From the NCBI GenBank assembly GCA_964556225.1, contig CAZKVJ010000025.1, positions 1-38,755 on the forward strand: a DNA stretch of 38,755 bases. The letters are read 5' to 3'. Below, one piece after another: positions 30,396 through 38,755 of this stretch. The notes beneath the pieces are model-generated. The model saw only the letters and a program-made list of their open reading frames with translations, was not told where the DNA came from and made no database searches. Made by a program: the position numbers and the translations under genes. Every line of letters starts with the position of its first letter. Position 1 is the first letter of the stretch. Origin of the DNA: CAZKVJ01 sp964556225. Its GTDB lineage: Bacteria; Actinomycetota; Acidimicrobiia; Acidimicrobiales; Ilumatobacteraceae.

Positions 30396-33326
30396 ATGTC
30401 CGGGTCGGGGTATCTCCGGCGGCCACGGCTCGTCAACCGGATGCTCACCGCACGTGTGACGGTCCTCGTCGGTCCCGGAGGCTACGGGAAGACCTCACTC
30501 GCCGAGGAGCTGGCTGAGCACGTCGAGGGGCGGCTGCTCCGGTTCACCGTCCCCCAGGGTGCCGACGAGGACCGTCTGGTGGCACTGGTGCACCGCACCA
30601 CCATCGCCCACGGTCTCTCGCTTGGCGACCCGGCTGCGCTGGACGATCTGGCGGAGACGGGTCGCCGTCTCGTGCGCTCGATGGCGGATCATCCCCCCAC
30701 CGTCGTTCTCGTCGACGACTGCCACGCCTCACCGGTGGTTGCAGGTCGCCTGGTCGAAGCCCTCGGCGATCTGGCGTCCCAGCACCGTCTGGTGGCGGCC
30801 GGGCGTCGGCCACCAGACGTCGACGCCGGTGACGCGCTCGTGCTCTCGTACGAGGAGCTGGCCTTCACCCCCGAGGAGAGCGCGCGGTTGCTCGGGGGAC
30901 CCTCGGCCCAGTGGTTCGCCGAGGCGGTCCACGGGTGGCCGCTCGCCGTCGCGTTCGGTGCCGCCACGGCGCTCCCGCGAATCGGTGCGGCGCCCTTCGA
31001 CGCCGAGCGGATCCTCGACGAGCTGGTCGAGCGGTTCCTCGCCGACTGCGACGGGCACGTGCAGGCGCTGCTCGGCCGGGTCGCCCACCTCCCGGTCCTA
31101 CGGCCAGGGCTGGTCGACGCCGTGGCGGGTCGCGGCGCGTGGGACACGCTGCTCAACAGCGGCCTCCCGCTCGTTGCCCGAGCCGGCTCGCTCGTGCTGA
31201 GCGAGCCGATCCGTGAACGCCTGGCTGCCCGGTACGCGCTCGGCGAGGCGACGGCGCGGACCATCGCCACGGGTCTCGCGGCCGAGGGACGCACCGCCGA
31301 TGCCGTTGACGTGCTGGTGCGGACCGGAGCGGCGGTGGATGCGGCCAACCTGCTCGCGGGCATGCCCCTTCACGAGTTGGAGCAGCTGTCGGCCGTTGAA
31401 CTCCGGGCGCTGGCGAGCGTCATCGCCTCGCGGGCGGGCAGTCCCGATCCACGTGTGCAGCTGCAGCTCGCGCGGTTGTGCGATGTCGAGGCGCGCATCG
31501 TCGAGCGCCAAGCGATCCTCCGACATCTCGCTGGCGCCGAGGGCCCAGCGCTGCTCGAGTCGCCTCAGGGCCGGGCGGTCGCTGCGGAGCAGGTGCGCGA
31601 CCTCGTCCGGCAGAGCGACGTCGATGGTGCACTTCAGCGAGCGCTCGAGGTGCTCAGGGCATGTGACGGCTCCGAAGCGGTGACGCGTGCCCGCACGCTC
31701 TCCGCAGTCGGCCTCGCCGAGGCGTTCGGGCAGCGGCCGGGCTGGGTCCACCGCGCCGCCGATGCGCTGGTCGAGGCAGCGACGCTCGCCCGAAGCGTTG
31801 GAGAGCGCCACATGGCGGCCGAGTCGATGATGTGGCTCGGCTACTGGGTGCAGCTCGCCGCCGGCCTGGTCGACCCGGCCCTCGAGTCATTGCGGGCGGC
31901 ACTGGATGCTGCCGTGCCGGGCAGCCGCCGCCGCGGGGTCGCCGCCGCCTTCCTCGGTGACGGCTTCGTGCGGGTCGGACGGGCCGACGAGGCCGAGGCC
32001 GCGCTCGACGAAGCGCGGCGGATCGGTCGATCTCGCTGCGATTCGCTGACGCTCGCGTACGACGCTTGGCTGCGAGCGGAGGCCGCCACCGTCCGCGGGG
32101 ACGAGGCGGCCGTGGCGCTGCTCCTCGATGAGGTTGAGCAGCACCGCACCGACTGGTGGGACCACTCCACCGGCGCTGACTTCCTCGCGGCGGCGGCAGA
32201 GATGTGGCGGCGGGTCGGGCGCCCGGCGCGCGCGGCCGAGGTGCTCGAGCGCGCGACGGGCCACGTGGAGGGCACCATGCCCACGGTCCGCCTGGCCGCA
32301 GCGATGCTGGAGGCCGAGCACGGCGATGCTCGTCGGGGCGCCGAGCTGCTCGATGAGCTCCTCGACCGGGATGCGCTCTTCGCCACCGACCGTCTGCGGG
32401 CGCTGGCCGTTCGGGCGGTCGCCGCCCGCAGGGCCGGTGATCCGCAGGCCGGCCTCGCCCTCGACCGTCTCGTACGGGCCGAGCAGGACCTCAGGCTTCC
32501 CGGTCTGACCACGCTGCTGGAACCACATGCCGCGGTGGTGCTCGGTCTCGCGCCCGCCACGCCGCCCCACGACGGCACCGATGGGCGCGTCGAGGTGCGA
32601 CTGCTCGGTGGGTTCGCCATCCTCAGGGATGGCTGCGAGCTGGAGCCGCCGCCGCCGATGATCGGCAAGCTCGTGAAGCACCTCGCGCTGGCGGGAGGGC
32701 CAGTGCCGGTCGAGGAGGCCATGGAGATGCTGTGGCCCGCTGAGCACCCCGAGACGGCTCGCCGGCGGCTTCGGAACACGATGAACCGGTTGCGTACCAC
32801 GGTCCCGGTGCCGCTCGTCGAACGGCTCGACCACGTGCTGCGGTTGCGGACCGATGTCGACGTCGACGTGCGGCGCTTCTTCCTCTGTGCGGAGCGGGCG
32901 CTCGGCGCCGACGGTGAGAACGGGATCAGGTGGTGCCGCGAGGCACTGTCGCTGCACGACTCGGGGCTGCTCCCCGAGGACCGCTACGACGACAGCTTCT
33001 CGGCGCCGCGGGAGCGGGTCGGCGCCCGTCGGGTCCAGCTCCTGGAGCACCTCGCCCACCTCGGGGCAGCGGCCGGTCGCAGCGACGTCGTGGTCGCCGC
33101 GCGCGCCGAGCTCGTCGATGTCGAGCCGTTCGAGGAGAGCCGCTACGTCGATCTCGCCCGAGCCGCGCTCGATGCGCAGCTGCTCGATCGAGCACGCGAT
33201 GTGGTCGCACGAGCACGTCAGGTTGCGGCCGACCTCGGCGTCCAGCCCAGCACCGCGCTGCGCGCGATGAGCGCCACGCTCGACAGCCGGTTTGCGCGGA
33301 TGCCGGGGGCGCGCACCTCGGGGTAG
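30396..33326 (+). CDS. STAND ATPase/TPR regulator with C-terminal BTAD (SARP-like) domain
   Basis: A 976-residue cytoplasmic protein. Residues 20-60 hold a P-loop, VLVGPGGYGKTSLAEELAEH, as in MalT-type LuxR regulators, followed by a Walker B-like TVVLVDDCHAS near 105. The middle (about 280-720) is helical, TPR-like. Residues about 730 to the end match the layout of BTAD activators: VEVRLLGGFAILRDGCELEP, a winged-helix-like part (IGKLVKHLALAGGPVPVEEA, MEMLWPAEHPETARRRLRNT) and a bacterial transcriptional-activation domain. In most SARPs this module is N-terminal; here it is at the end. It probably activates a nearby gene, the closest being the giant secreted protein 39 bp downstream. Confidence 0.8.
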   Translation: MSGSGYLRRPRLVNRMLTARVTVLVGPGGYGKTSLAEELAEHVEGRLLRFTVPQGADEDRLVALVHRTTIAHGLSLGDPAALDDLAETGRRLVRSMADHPPTVVLVDDCHASPVVAGRLVEALGDLASQHRLVAAGRRPPDVDAGDALVLSYEELAFTPEESARLLGGPSAQWFAEAVHGWPLAVAFGAATALPRIGAAPFDAERILDELVERFLADCDGHVQALLGRVAHLPVLRPGLVDAVAGRGAWDTLLNSGLPLVARAGSLVLSEPIRERLAARYALGEATARTIATGLAAEGRTADAVDVLVRTGAAVDAANLLAGMPLHELEQLSAVELRALASVIASRAGSPDPRVQLQLARLCDVEARIVERQAILRHLAGAEGPALLESPQGRAVAAEQVRDLVRQSDVDGALQRALEVLRACDGSEAVTRARTLSAVGLAEAFGQRPGWVHRAADALVEAATLARSVGERHMAAESMMWLGYWVQLAAGLVDPALESLRAALDAAVPGSRRRGVAAAFLGDGFVRVGRADEAEAALDEARRIGRSRCDSLTLAYDAWLRAEAATVRGDEAAVALLLDEVEQHRTDWWDHSTGADFLAAAAEMWRRVGRPARAAEVLERATGHVEGTMPTVRLAAAMLEAEHGDARRGAELLDELLDRDALFATDRLRALAVRAVAARRAGDPQAGLALDRLVRAEQDLRLPGLTTLLEPHAAVVLGLAPATPPHDGTDGRVEVRLLGGFAILRDGCELEPPPPMIGKLVKHLALAGGPVPVEEAMEMLWPAEHPETARRRLRNTMNRLRTTVPVPLVERLDHVLRLRTDVDVDVRRFFLCAERALGADGENGIRWCREALSLHDSGLLPEDRYDDSFSAPRERVGARRVQLLEHLAHLGAAAGRSDVVVAARAELVDVEPFEESRYVDLARAALDAQLLDRARDVVARARQVAADLGVQPSTALRAMSATLDSRFARMPGARTSG

Positions 33327-33346
33327 CGGACGCTCAGCGGACGGGT

Positions 33347-33377
33347 ACCTCGCAGAATCGCCGGCATGCTGCGAGGT
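33347..33377. promoter_or_regulatory. Inverted repeat around the start of the giant protein gene
   Basis: ACCTCGCAG (33347-33355) and CTGCGAGGT (33369-33377) pair perfectly, 9 of 9, around a 13-base spacer that contains the ATG at 33366. A weak -10 box CAGAAT (33353-33358) ends 7 bases before the ATG. It could be an operator or an RNA stem hiding the start codon. Confidence 0.5.
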
Positions 33378-36300
33378 CGATCGCCACTTGGACGTGAGCG
33401 GTCCGTCGGCCGCCTGCTCGTCGGGGTGCTCCTCGTCGTGGGGGTGTTGGGCGGCGCGCTCGCCGTGCCGTTCCCATCCCGGCCGGCCGTTGCGGACGAG
33501 CCACTGATCGGCGTGCCCTTCCCGGCGACGTACTTCACCGGATCGACGGCGCCGGACCAGCCACCGGGCCGGTGTACCGACGACACGCCCTCGAGCGTCT
33601 ACTGCCTGGAGCCCGACAAGGACATCACGGTCACCCTCTCCGCCGACTCGATCTTCGTCGGGGAGACGATCACGGCCACCGCGACCACGTCGCGGCCTGG
33701 CACCATCACGTGGACCCCCAACAGCTTCCACGTGTCCGGCTGCGGTCCCGGGGACACGACCTGCACCTTCAAGCCCTACAGCACTGGAACGTCCTGGGCC
33801 TCGGTCGGCGCGTACATCGACGACGGGACCGCCAGCAGCGTCAACGACTACTGGGGGACCGCCGCTTACCACGTCGGCGGGTTCTTGATCGAGGGCGACG
33901 CGCTGATCGAGGACGGCTCCGCTCCACCGATCGCCACCGAGCCGGTCCCGTACCCGACGGTGTCGCTGCGACTGATCCGCACCGACGCCAACGGCCAGCC
34001 CACCGAATCCCCCTATGACGGCCTCTACAACGCGTCCGGACAGCTCGTCGACACCCCACCGAGCGTCGAGGCGATGGGGGCGTGCTACTTCTGTTCGATC
34101 GACCTCCGGGGGTTGATCTGGCTGGACGCCGCGACGGGGCGGTTCCGCGGCTTCGTGCCGGAGGGCACCTACACGCTGATGGCCATCCGCTCCCCCCAGT
34201 ACGGTGAGTTCCCGAGCAGCACCCCGCTCCCCGGCTGGGGGACGCCCATCACGTTCACGGTTGACCGGGACACCGAGATCCACCTGCGCCGTGATCTCAC
34301 GACCATCGAGGGGCGGGTCACGGCCCCCAACGGGCAACCGCTGCCTGGGGTCCGGATCTTCGCCAGTCCCCTCGGCGCCACGGGCGCCGGGCAGGGAACC
34401 ACCGACGCGCAGGGCCGCTACACGATGCTCGTCGAGCGTGGCACCTACCGGCTGCTGCCACCCACGACGAACGGTCGCTTCCAGCCCACCTCGCGTGACG
34501 TGGACACCTCCCAGGGGAACGTGAGCGATGCCGATTTCGTGCAGGAGACGACTCGCGTCGAGGGGTGGCTCTACAGCGACAGCGGGACGGTGCCCGACTG
34601 GCCGGTCGAGGCGATCGGACCGACCACCGAATCGGCCCGCAGCGACGCGGACGGGTACTTCCTCTTCGAGCTGGCCCCGGGAGCGTCCTGGAACGTCGGT
34701 CCCGTCGGAGGGGTCTGGGACCCGCCGAACCAGCAGATCCAGCTGGGCTCGGCGCCCCAACAGGCCAGCTTCACCTGCCTCGACGACGAGCAGTGCAGTG
34801 TGCCGAGGTTGTCGATCTCGTACGTCAGCGGACCGAGCCGGCTGGAGATCAACCAGTCGGGGACGTTCCGCTTCGCCATCACGAACCACACGGAGCAGGC
34901 CATCTCCGATCTCCTGCTGAGCGGGCCGGACCCCGTCAGCGGCTCGGGGATCATCTCGGTCGTCTCGGGGCCGACCCCGGAGCCCCCGACCGAGCTGGCG
35001 GCCAGCGAGACGATCGAGATCGAGTACGTGGTCACCGCCGATGCGCCCGGCGCGGCGCGCTTCTCGTGGAGCGTCACGGGCACCGCCGACGGGGAGAGCG
35101 TCGTGGACTCCGTGGCTCGGGACCTCCAGCTCGGTGAGCCACCGCTCGTCGTGACGGTCACGGTCGACCCGCCAGGCATCGGCTCGCTCACCTACGACGA
35201 CGAGTTCCAGTCGGTGCCGCAGCCGGTCACGGCGACGGTCACCTTGACCAACGAGGGGCCGGACCCGATCGAGAACATCGACGTGGGTGCGGCGCTCGGC
35301 CTCGAGTCCCTGACCGGACCGGTCCCGGGCCTGTTCCCGCTACGGCCGGTGGCGGGCTCTGAGCCGTCACCCTCCCGGTATGTCGATTCGCTGGCCCCGG
35401 GCGCGTCGGTGCCGGTGACGTACCAGCTCGAGGCCGTCGCGCCCGGCGTCATCGAGATCAGCGCGCTCGTCACCTCCGGGGTCGGCACGGTGACCGGGTC
35501 CACGACGATGAACATCGCCAGCCCGCACGACCTTCTGTACCGGGCCGAGCTCGTGGGTCGTCAGAACGGCGACACGGTCGAAGCGGGCACCTCGTGGGAG
35601 GTGCTGTTGACCCTCAAGAACGTCTCCGACGACACCCTCGCCGTCCGGATCGGCCCGGCCACGTCCGGCAACGCCGGCGGCGGGGTGCCGCGCGCGGACG
35701 CCATGGACGCGCCCGACTCGGCGGTCGGCATCCGCATCGAGCTCCCGGCCGACTCGAACCCCGTGGTGTTGAGCGCCACGATCGACACTGCGGCCGTGGG
35801 CGGAACCCTCAGCGGCGCGAGCTGGACACCGCACGTGAGCGTCGTGCCCGGCGACGGGTCGCCGGAAGTGGCACTCGATCCGGCCCGCGTGCTCGTCGCC
35901 GAGGGCTCCGGGCCGTTCCTCATGAAGGTCGCGCCGCCGTCGGTTCCGCCACCTCCACCTCTCGACGTCGGCTCGGGCCTGTACCTCTGGCTCGAGAGCA
36001 TCGGCGAGGGGCTGGTGAAGGTCGCCCTCACGTGCGATGCACTCGGTCGGGCGCTGATGGACGAGGAGCAGCCGACGGTCAAGGAGTACCTGATCGGGTA
36101 CTACGCCGCGCTGTGGACGATCGCCCGCGACCTCACCGCCGGCGAGTGGGCCATGGTTCGCGACTACGCCGTGGAGGGCATGGTGGCGAGCGGGTTTCAG
36201 GCCGAAGAGGCGTACACCGCCGTGGACCAGTTCATCTACGGGACCATGCTCGAGCTGGTCGAGGGGTACTACACCTGGGGCTGGCGCGAGCTGATCCGGT

Positions 36301-38666
36301 TCACCGGCAACTTCGTCGGTGAGAACTACTTCGACATCGTCGGCTCCGTCGGCGCGGCGGCCTCGGTTGCCGTGCTGCGGAGCACGGTCAGCCCGGACCT
36401 CGGTCTGGTCGACAACGTCCTGGCCCGCCAGGCGGCGGAGCAGGAGGCGACGGTCGCCCAGCGGATGGCCCAGGGCGTCAACCTCCTCGACGCTGCCGAC
36501 CCGATCGACTTCGCCGGCCGCAAGCGCCTGTGGGGGGTCGACCCCGACATCGACGCAGCACTCCTGCGGATCTCCAAGAAGTGGGGGATCCTCATCGGCA
36601 TCCGCGCCCGGGCGATGGCGGCGGCCGAGTGGGTCGGCGGCATTCCCAAGCCGCCGGCGCTCAACATGATGAAGTCGGTCACGGACATGGACGTCCGCTT
36701 CCTCGGCTACGTCGACGAGGGGACGCTGGTGCTGCGCCCGCCCCGCAACCTCGACGACGCGCTCGCCGCCGCCGCCGGCGAACCGCAGGAGGTGCTCGAC
36801 GAGATCCGGCGTCTGCACGCCGTTCGGACCCAGGAGTGGGAGGTGCATCGCCTCGTGCTCGAGGAGTACCAGCGCAACGGCATCGACGTGCCGCTGCCCG
36901 ACCGCCTCGATGGCGCCCACAACTCCGTTCCGAACTTCGACGCCAGTGTCTACGGGCGTCGTGAACTCCGACTTCGCGAGATCGACGTCCCGGAGGGGGA
37001 CGGGTTCGTGAAGGGGTACGCCGTGGAGATCCGTGATCCAGCGGGTGAGTTCCAGCGGGTGGTGAGCGACGTGGATCTCGCCTACATCGGCTATCCGGGC
37101 GGCCGCATTCCGAGCCCGGCGATCAGGGCCGCCATCGGTGAGGACCTCGCCGCCGCCGGCATCCAGCACTTCGAGACGTACACGTACCTGAAGCAAGGGA
37201 CCCGCGACGACATCTTGCGCCCCTTCCTCAACCAGCCGGGCAACCCGGCGCTGCTGGTCTATCACCCGAGTGGGAGCACCAGGGCAGCTCGGTTCGATCC
37301 TGCGAAGAGCATCTTCGGGGAGGACCCCGGTGAGCCGTCGTTCGTGTACCTCGACGGTGCGGAATGGAGACCGGCGGTGCCGGACCCGTCGATCGTGATC
37401 TCTCCACGTGACGTCACCGCGCCGCCGACCTATGTCTCACCGTCATCGATCCACCCCTCGTCGGGTCCGACCGGCCTGGAGTTCGACCGCAGCCCGGACG
37501 CCGTCGTGGCCACTCTCGGCGACGGCATGGAGCTGGCGACGTGGACCGAGGCGGACGGGTGGCAGCCGCTGACGGACGCGACGCACGACGGCCTCGCCCT
37601 GCCGACGTTGCCGCAGACGTCGCTGTCGGCCGATGTGCCCGCCGGGGCGACGGAGCTGCCCATCAACGAGCTGGCGGCCATCGCGCCCGAGTGGGCCGCG
37701 TCGGGGGAGGACATCGCGTGGTTCGAGGAGGGCGACGTGATCGTCCTCGACCCGGGTGGTGCCAACGAGGAGCTGGCCACCATCGCGGGGTTCGGGTCGC
37801 TCATCCTGGCGGAGCCCACAGAGCGGGCGCACGAGCGAGGAGAGATGGTCAGCGTGGTACCCAGCGTCGTCCCCGACACCACCCCGCCATCCGTCAGCTG
37901 CGCGCCCGCGCCGACCACATGGAGCAACCAGAACGTGAGCATCGACTGCACCGCCACCGACGAGGGCTCAGGGCTCGCCGACCCGTCCCAGGCGAGCTTC
38001 GCCCTCCAGACCCAGGTTCCGGACGGGACCGAGACCGCAGACGCTGCCACCGGCTCGGCAACAGTGTGCGACGTCGCCGGCAGCTGCACGACAGCAGGCC
38101 CGATCTCAGGGGTGCGGGTTGACCGGGCACCGCCGACCATCGATATCAGCACCCCACAGCCCGGCGCGCGACTCCTGCTGGGTTCGACCGTGGCTCCGGT
38201 GTTCGAGTGTCGCGACGGTGGCTCCGGGGTGACCGACTGCGCCGGCCCGGCCACGCTCGACACGTCGACGCTCGGAAGACGCGAGCTGGTCGTCACCGCC
38301 AGCGATGCGGTGGGGTACCGGACGTCGGTCAGTGTCGAGTACGAGGTGGTCGCTCCCTCGCCGCGGCTCATGATGTCGTTGTCGGCACAGCACACCGTCG
38401 CCGTGCCGCTCACCGGGCAACGGCTCACGGCGCCGACGTACATCTTCGTGGAGCGCCTCGACGCCATCGCCAGGGTCGACTTCCGCCTCGATGCGAGCCG
38501 GGTGCGAACGGTGGATCGGAGCGCACCGTGGAACTTCCTCGAGCTGTTCGGCATCCCGCTGCCGCTCCTGCCGACCACCTTGTCACGCGGCACGCACACG
38601 ATGACCGCCGTGGTCACCTACGTCGGCGGCCGCACCGAGACGATCACCGCGACGTTCCAGCGCTGA
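33366..38666 (+). CDS. Giant secreted multidomain protein (1766 residues) with Ig-like/carboxypeptidase-regulatory repeats and a central uncharacterised domain
   Basis: The N-terminus has a signal peptide with hydrophobic core LLVGVLLVVGVLGGALAV and a likely cut at AVA/DEP near residue 43. Residues 90-300 are beta-rich. Residues about 310-480 hold two carboxypeptidase-regulatory-like folds (TTIEGRVTAPNGQPLPGVRI; TRVEGWLYSDSGTVPDWPVE). Residues 480-870 are CARDB/Ig-like (PVTATVTLTNEGPDPIENID). A Pro run (SVPPPPPLD) leads to a helical block and then to a globular domain at about 1050-1317 (LWGVDPDIDAALLRISKKWG, GILIGIRARA, DVRFLGY, VSDVDLAYIGYPGG, IQHFETYTYLKQGT), which I have not matched to a named family. 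Ig-like repeats close the protein (PPSVSCAPAPTTWSNQNVSI). No LPXTG or membrane anchor, so it is probably released. Confidence 0.85.
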   Translation: MLRGRSPLGRERSVGRLLVGVLLVVGVLGGALAVPFPSRPAVADEPLIGVPFPATYFTGSTAPDQPPGRCTDDTPSSVYCLEPDKDITVTLSADSIFVGETITATATTSRPGTITWTPNSFHVSGCGPGDTTCTFKPYSTGTSWASVGAYIDDGTASSVNDYWGTAAYHVGGFLIEGDALIEDGSAPPIATEPVPYPTVSLRLIRTDANGQPTESPYDGLYNASGQLVDTPPSVEAMGACYFCSIDLRGLIWLDAATGRFRGFVPEGTYTLMAIRSPQYGEFPSSTPLPGWGTPITFTVDRDTEIHLRRDLTTIEGRVTAPNGQPLPGVRIFASPLGATGAGQGTTDAQGRYTMLVERGTYRLLPPTTNGRFQPTSRDVDTSQGNVSDADFVQETTRVEGWLYSDSGTVPDWPVEAIGPTTESARSDADGYFLFELAPGASWNVGPVGGVWDPPNQQIQLGSAPQQASFTCLDDEQCSVPRLSISYVSGPSRLEINQSGTFRFAITNHTEQAISDLLLSGPDPVSGSGIISVVSGPTPEPPTELAASETIEIEYVVTADAPGAARFSWSVTGTADGESVVDSVARDLQLGEPPLVVTVTVDPPGIGSLTYDDEFQSVPQPVTATVTLTNEGPDPIENIDVGAALGLESLTGPVPGLFPLRPVAGSEPSPSRYVDSLAPGASVPVTYQLEAVAPGVIEISALVTSGVGTVTGSTTMNIASPHDLLYRAELVGRQNGDTVEAGTSWEVLLTLKNVSDDTLAVRIGPATSGNAGGGVPRADAMDAPDSAVGIRIELPADSNPVVLSATIDTAAVGGTLSGASWTPHVSVVPGDGSPEVALDPARVLVAEGSGPFLMKVAPPSVPPPPPLDVGSGLYLWLESIGEGLVKVALTCDALGRALMDEEQPTVKEYLIGYYAALWTIARDLTAGEWAMVRDYAVEGMVASGFQAEEAYTAVDQFIYGTMLELVEGYYTWGWRELIRFTGNFVGENYFDIVGSVGAAASVAVLRSTVSPDLGLVDNVLARQAAEQEATVAQRMAQGVNLLDAADPIDFAGRKRLWGVDPDIDAALLRISKKWGILIGIRARAMAAAEWVGGIPKPPALNMMKSVTDMDVRFLGYVDEGTLVLRPPRNLDDALAAAAGEPQEVLDEIRRLHAVRTQEWEVHRLVLEEYQRNGIDVPLPDRLDGAHNSVPNFDASVYGRRELRLREIDVPEGDGFVKGYAVEIRDPAGEFQRVVSDVDLAYIGYPGGRIPSPAIRAAIGEDLAAAGIQHFETYTYLKQGTRDDILRPFLNQPGNPALLVYHPSGSTRAARFDPAKSIFGEDPGEPSFVYLDGAEWRPAVPDPSIVISPRDVTAPPTYVSPSSIHPSSGPTGLEFDRSPDAVVATLGDGMELATWTEADGWQPLTDATHDGLALPTLPQTSLSADVPAGATELPINELAAIAPEWAASGEDIAWFEEGDVIVLDPGGANEELATIAGFGSLILAEPTERAHERGEMVSVVPSVVPDTTPPSVSCAPAPTTWSNQNVSIDCTATDEGSGLADPSQASFALQTQVPDGTETADAATGSATVCDVAGSCTTAGPISGVRVDRAPPTIDISTPQPGARLLLGSTVAPVFECRDGGSGVTDCAGPATLDTSTLGRRELVVTASDAVGYRTSVSVEYEVVAPSPRLMMSLSAQHTVAVPLTGQRLTAPTYIFVERLDAIARVDFRLDASRVRTVDRSAPWNFLELFGIPLPLLPTTLSRGTHTMTAVVTYVGGRTETITATFQR

Positions 38667-38673
38667 GGTGTCG

Positions 38674-38694
38674 CCCCCCACCCCACCCCCACCC
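38674..38694 (-). other. G-quadruplex motif on the minus strand
   Basis: The + strand reads C6-A-C4-A-C5-A-C3, so the minus strand has four G-runs of 3-6 separated by single T loops, the most stable type of quadruplex pattern. It lies between the stop of the giant gene and a W repeat. Confidence 0.65.
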
Positions 38695-38700
38695 GCCTCC

Positions 38701-38722
38701 GTTCTGGTCCCAGGAAGTAGCG
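38701..38722. repeat. Half copy of palindromic repeat W (left arm)
   Basis: Identical over 22 bases to the left arm at 24990-25011. The expected loop and right arm do not follow in the remaining 33 bases, so this copy is truncated or rearranged. Confidence 0.75.
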
Positions 38723-38755
38723 GTTGGCTCAGGTGGTGGACGCAACAAGCTCGGC

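Noticed and set aside
31887..34889. 1000-codon open frame on the minus strand
   Set aside because: It crosses the regulator/giant-protein boundary antisense to both; the composition is Arg/Gly/Asp/His-rich without domains.
1..38755. tRNA, rRNA or riboswitch genes
   Set aside because: The gaps between genes are short and those over 100 bp (6993-7164, 9724-9836, 18242-18411, 24276-24409, 24990-25080, 26230-26334) are accounted for by promoters and palindromes; no cloverleaf or known riboswitch core was found by eye.

Overview
This is a GC-rich actinobacterial chromosome segment. The gene content fits an Acidimicrobiia/Ilumatobacter-like lineage, but that is my inference: no rRNA or other phylogenetic marker is present. 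Supporting signs are a luciferase-like F420-type oxidoreductase, a DinB/maleylpyruvate-isomerase-fold protein, a BTAD-domain STAND regulator, Thr/Pro-linker lipoproteins with a Cys-rich C-terminal domain, and many genes whose start codon lies only 6-8 bases after a TANNNT -10 box, the layout of leaderless transcripts. The window has 30 protein genes I support, one decayed gene, no RNA genes and no CRISPR.

Layout. (1) 1-9.8 kb is a housekeeping mix: an MFS exporter with its ArsR-fold regulator and a striking operator, a 55-residue protein, a Nudix hydrolase, a secreted phospholipase A2-like protein, a metal-binding DinB-fold protein divergent from a GH29 fucosidase, an LLM oxidoreductase, a SHOCT protein, a small Cys/His protein, a secreted acidic protein and an RlmI-type rRNA methyltransferase with a perfect palindrome centred on its promoter. 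(2) 9.8-13.4 kb holds a solute-binding lipoprotein coupled to a CPA2 antiporter, then a second lipoprotein. (3) 13.46-18.24 kb is a hypF-C-D-E operon on the minus strand (NiFe-hydrogenase CN ligand synthesis) without hypA, hypB or hydrogenase subunits in view. (4) 18.4-23.3 kb has a NERD/UvrD-like helicase translationally coupled to a GlpA-like/NAD(P)-FAD oxidoreductase/DUF1667 trio. (5) 23.29-25.04 kb is the most unusual part: a DUF559/AbiEi-like gene bracketed by two homologous 55-bp palindromes, next to a decayed membrane gene that runs into another palindromic repeat. (6) 25.08-30.39 kb is a glycan cassette (GT4, BKACE enzyme, NeuD-type acetyltransferase, GT2, FdtA-like ketoisomerase, FdtB-like aminotransferase), likely making and transferring a 3-acylamino-3,6-dideoxyhexose. 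(7) 30.4-38.67 kb has a STAND/TPR/BTAD regulator and a 1766-residue secreted multidomain protein.

What ties the window together is a set of 49-58 bp intergenic palindromes of several unrelated sequences, most with an outer stem, an internal bubble and an inner stem. They sit tight against gene ends and in some cases supply the last codons or stop codon of the neighbouring gene. One sequence (the GTTCTGGTCCC family) recurs at both window edges and at 25.0 kb. Another occurs twice, on either side of the DUF559/AbiEi gene, and is my best candidate for an undescribed system.
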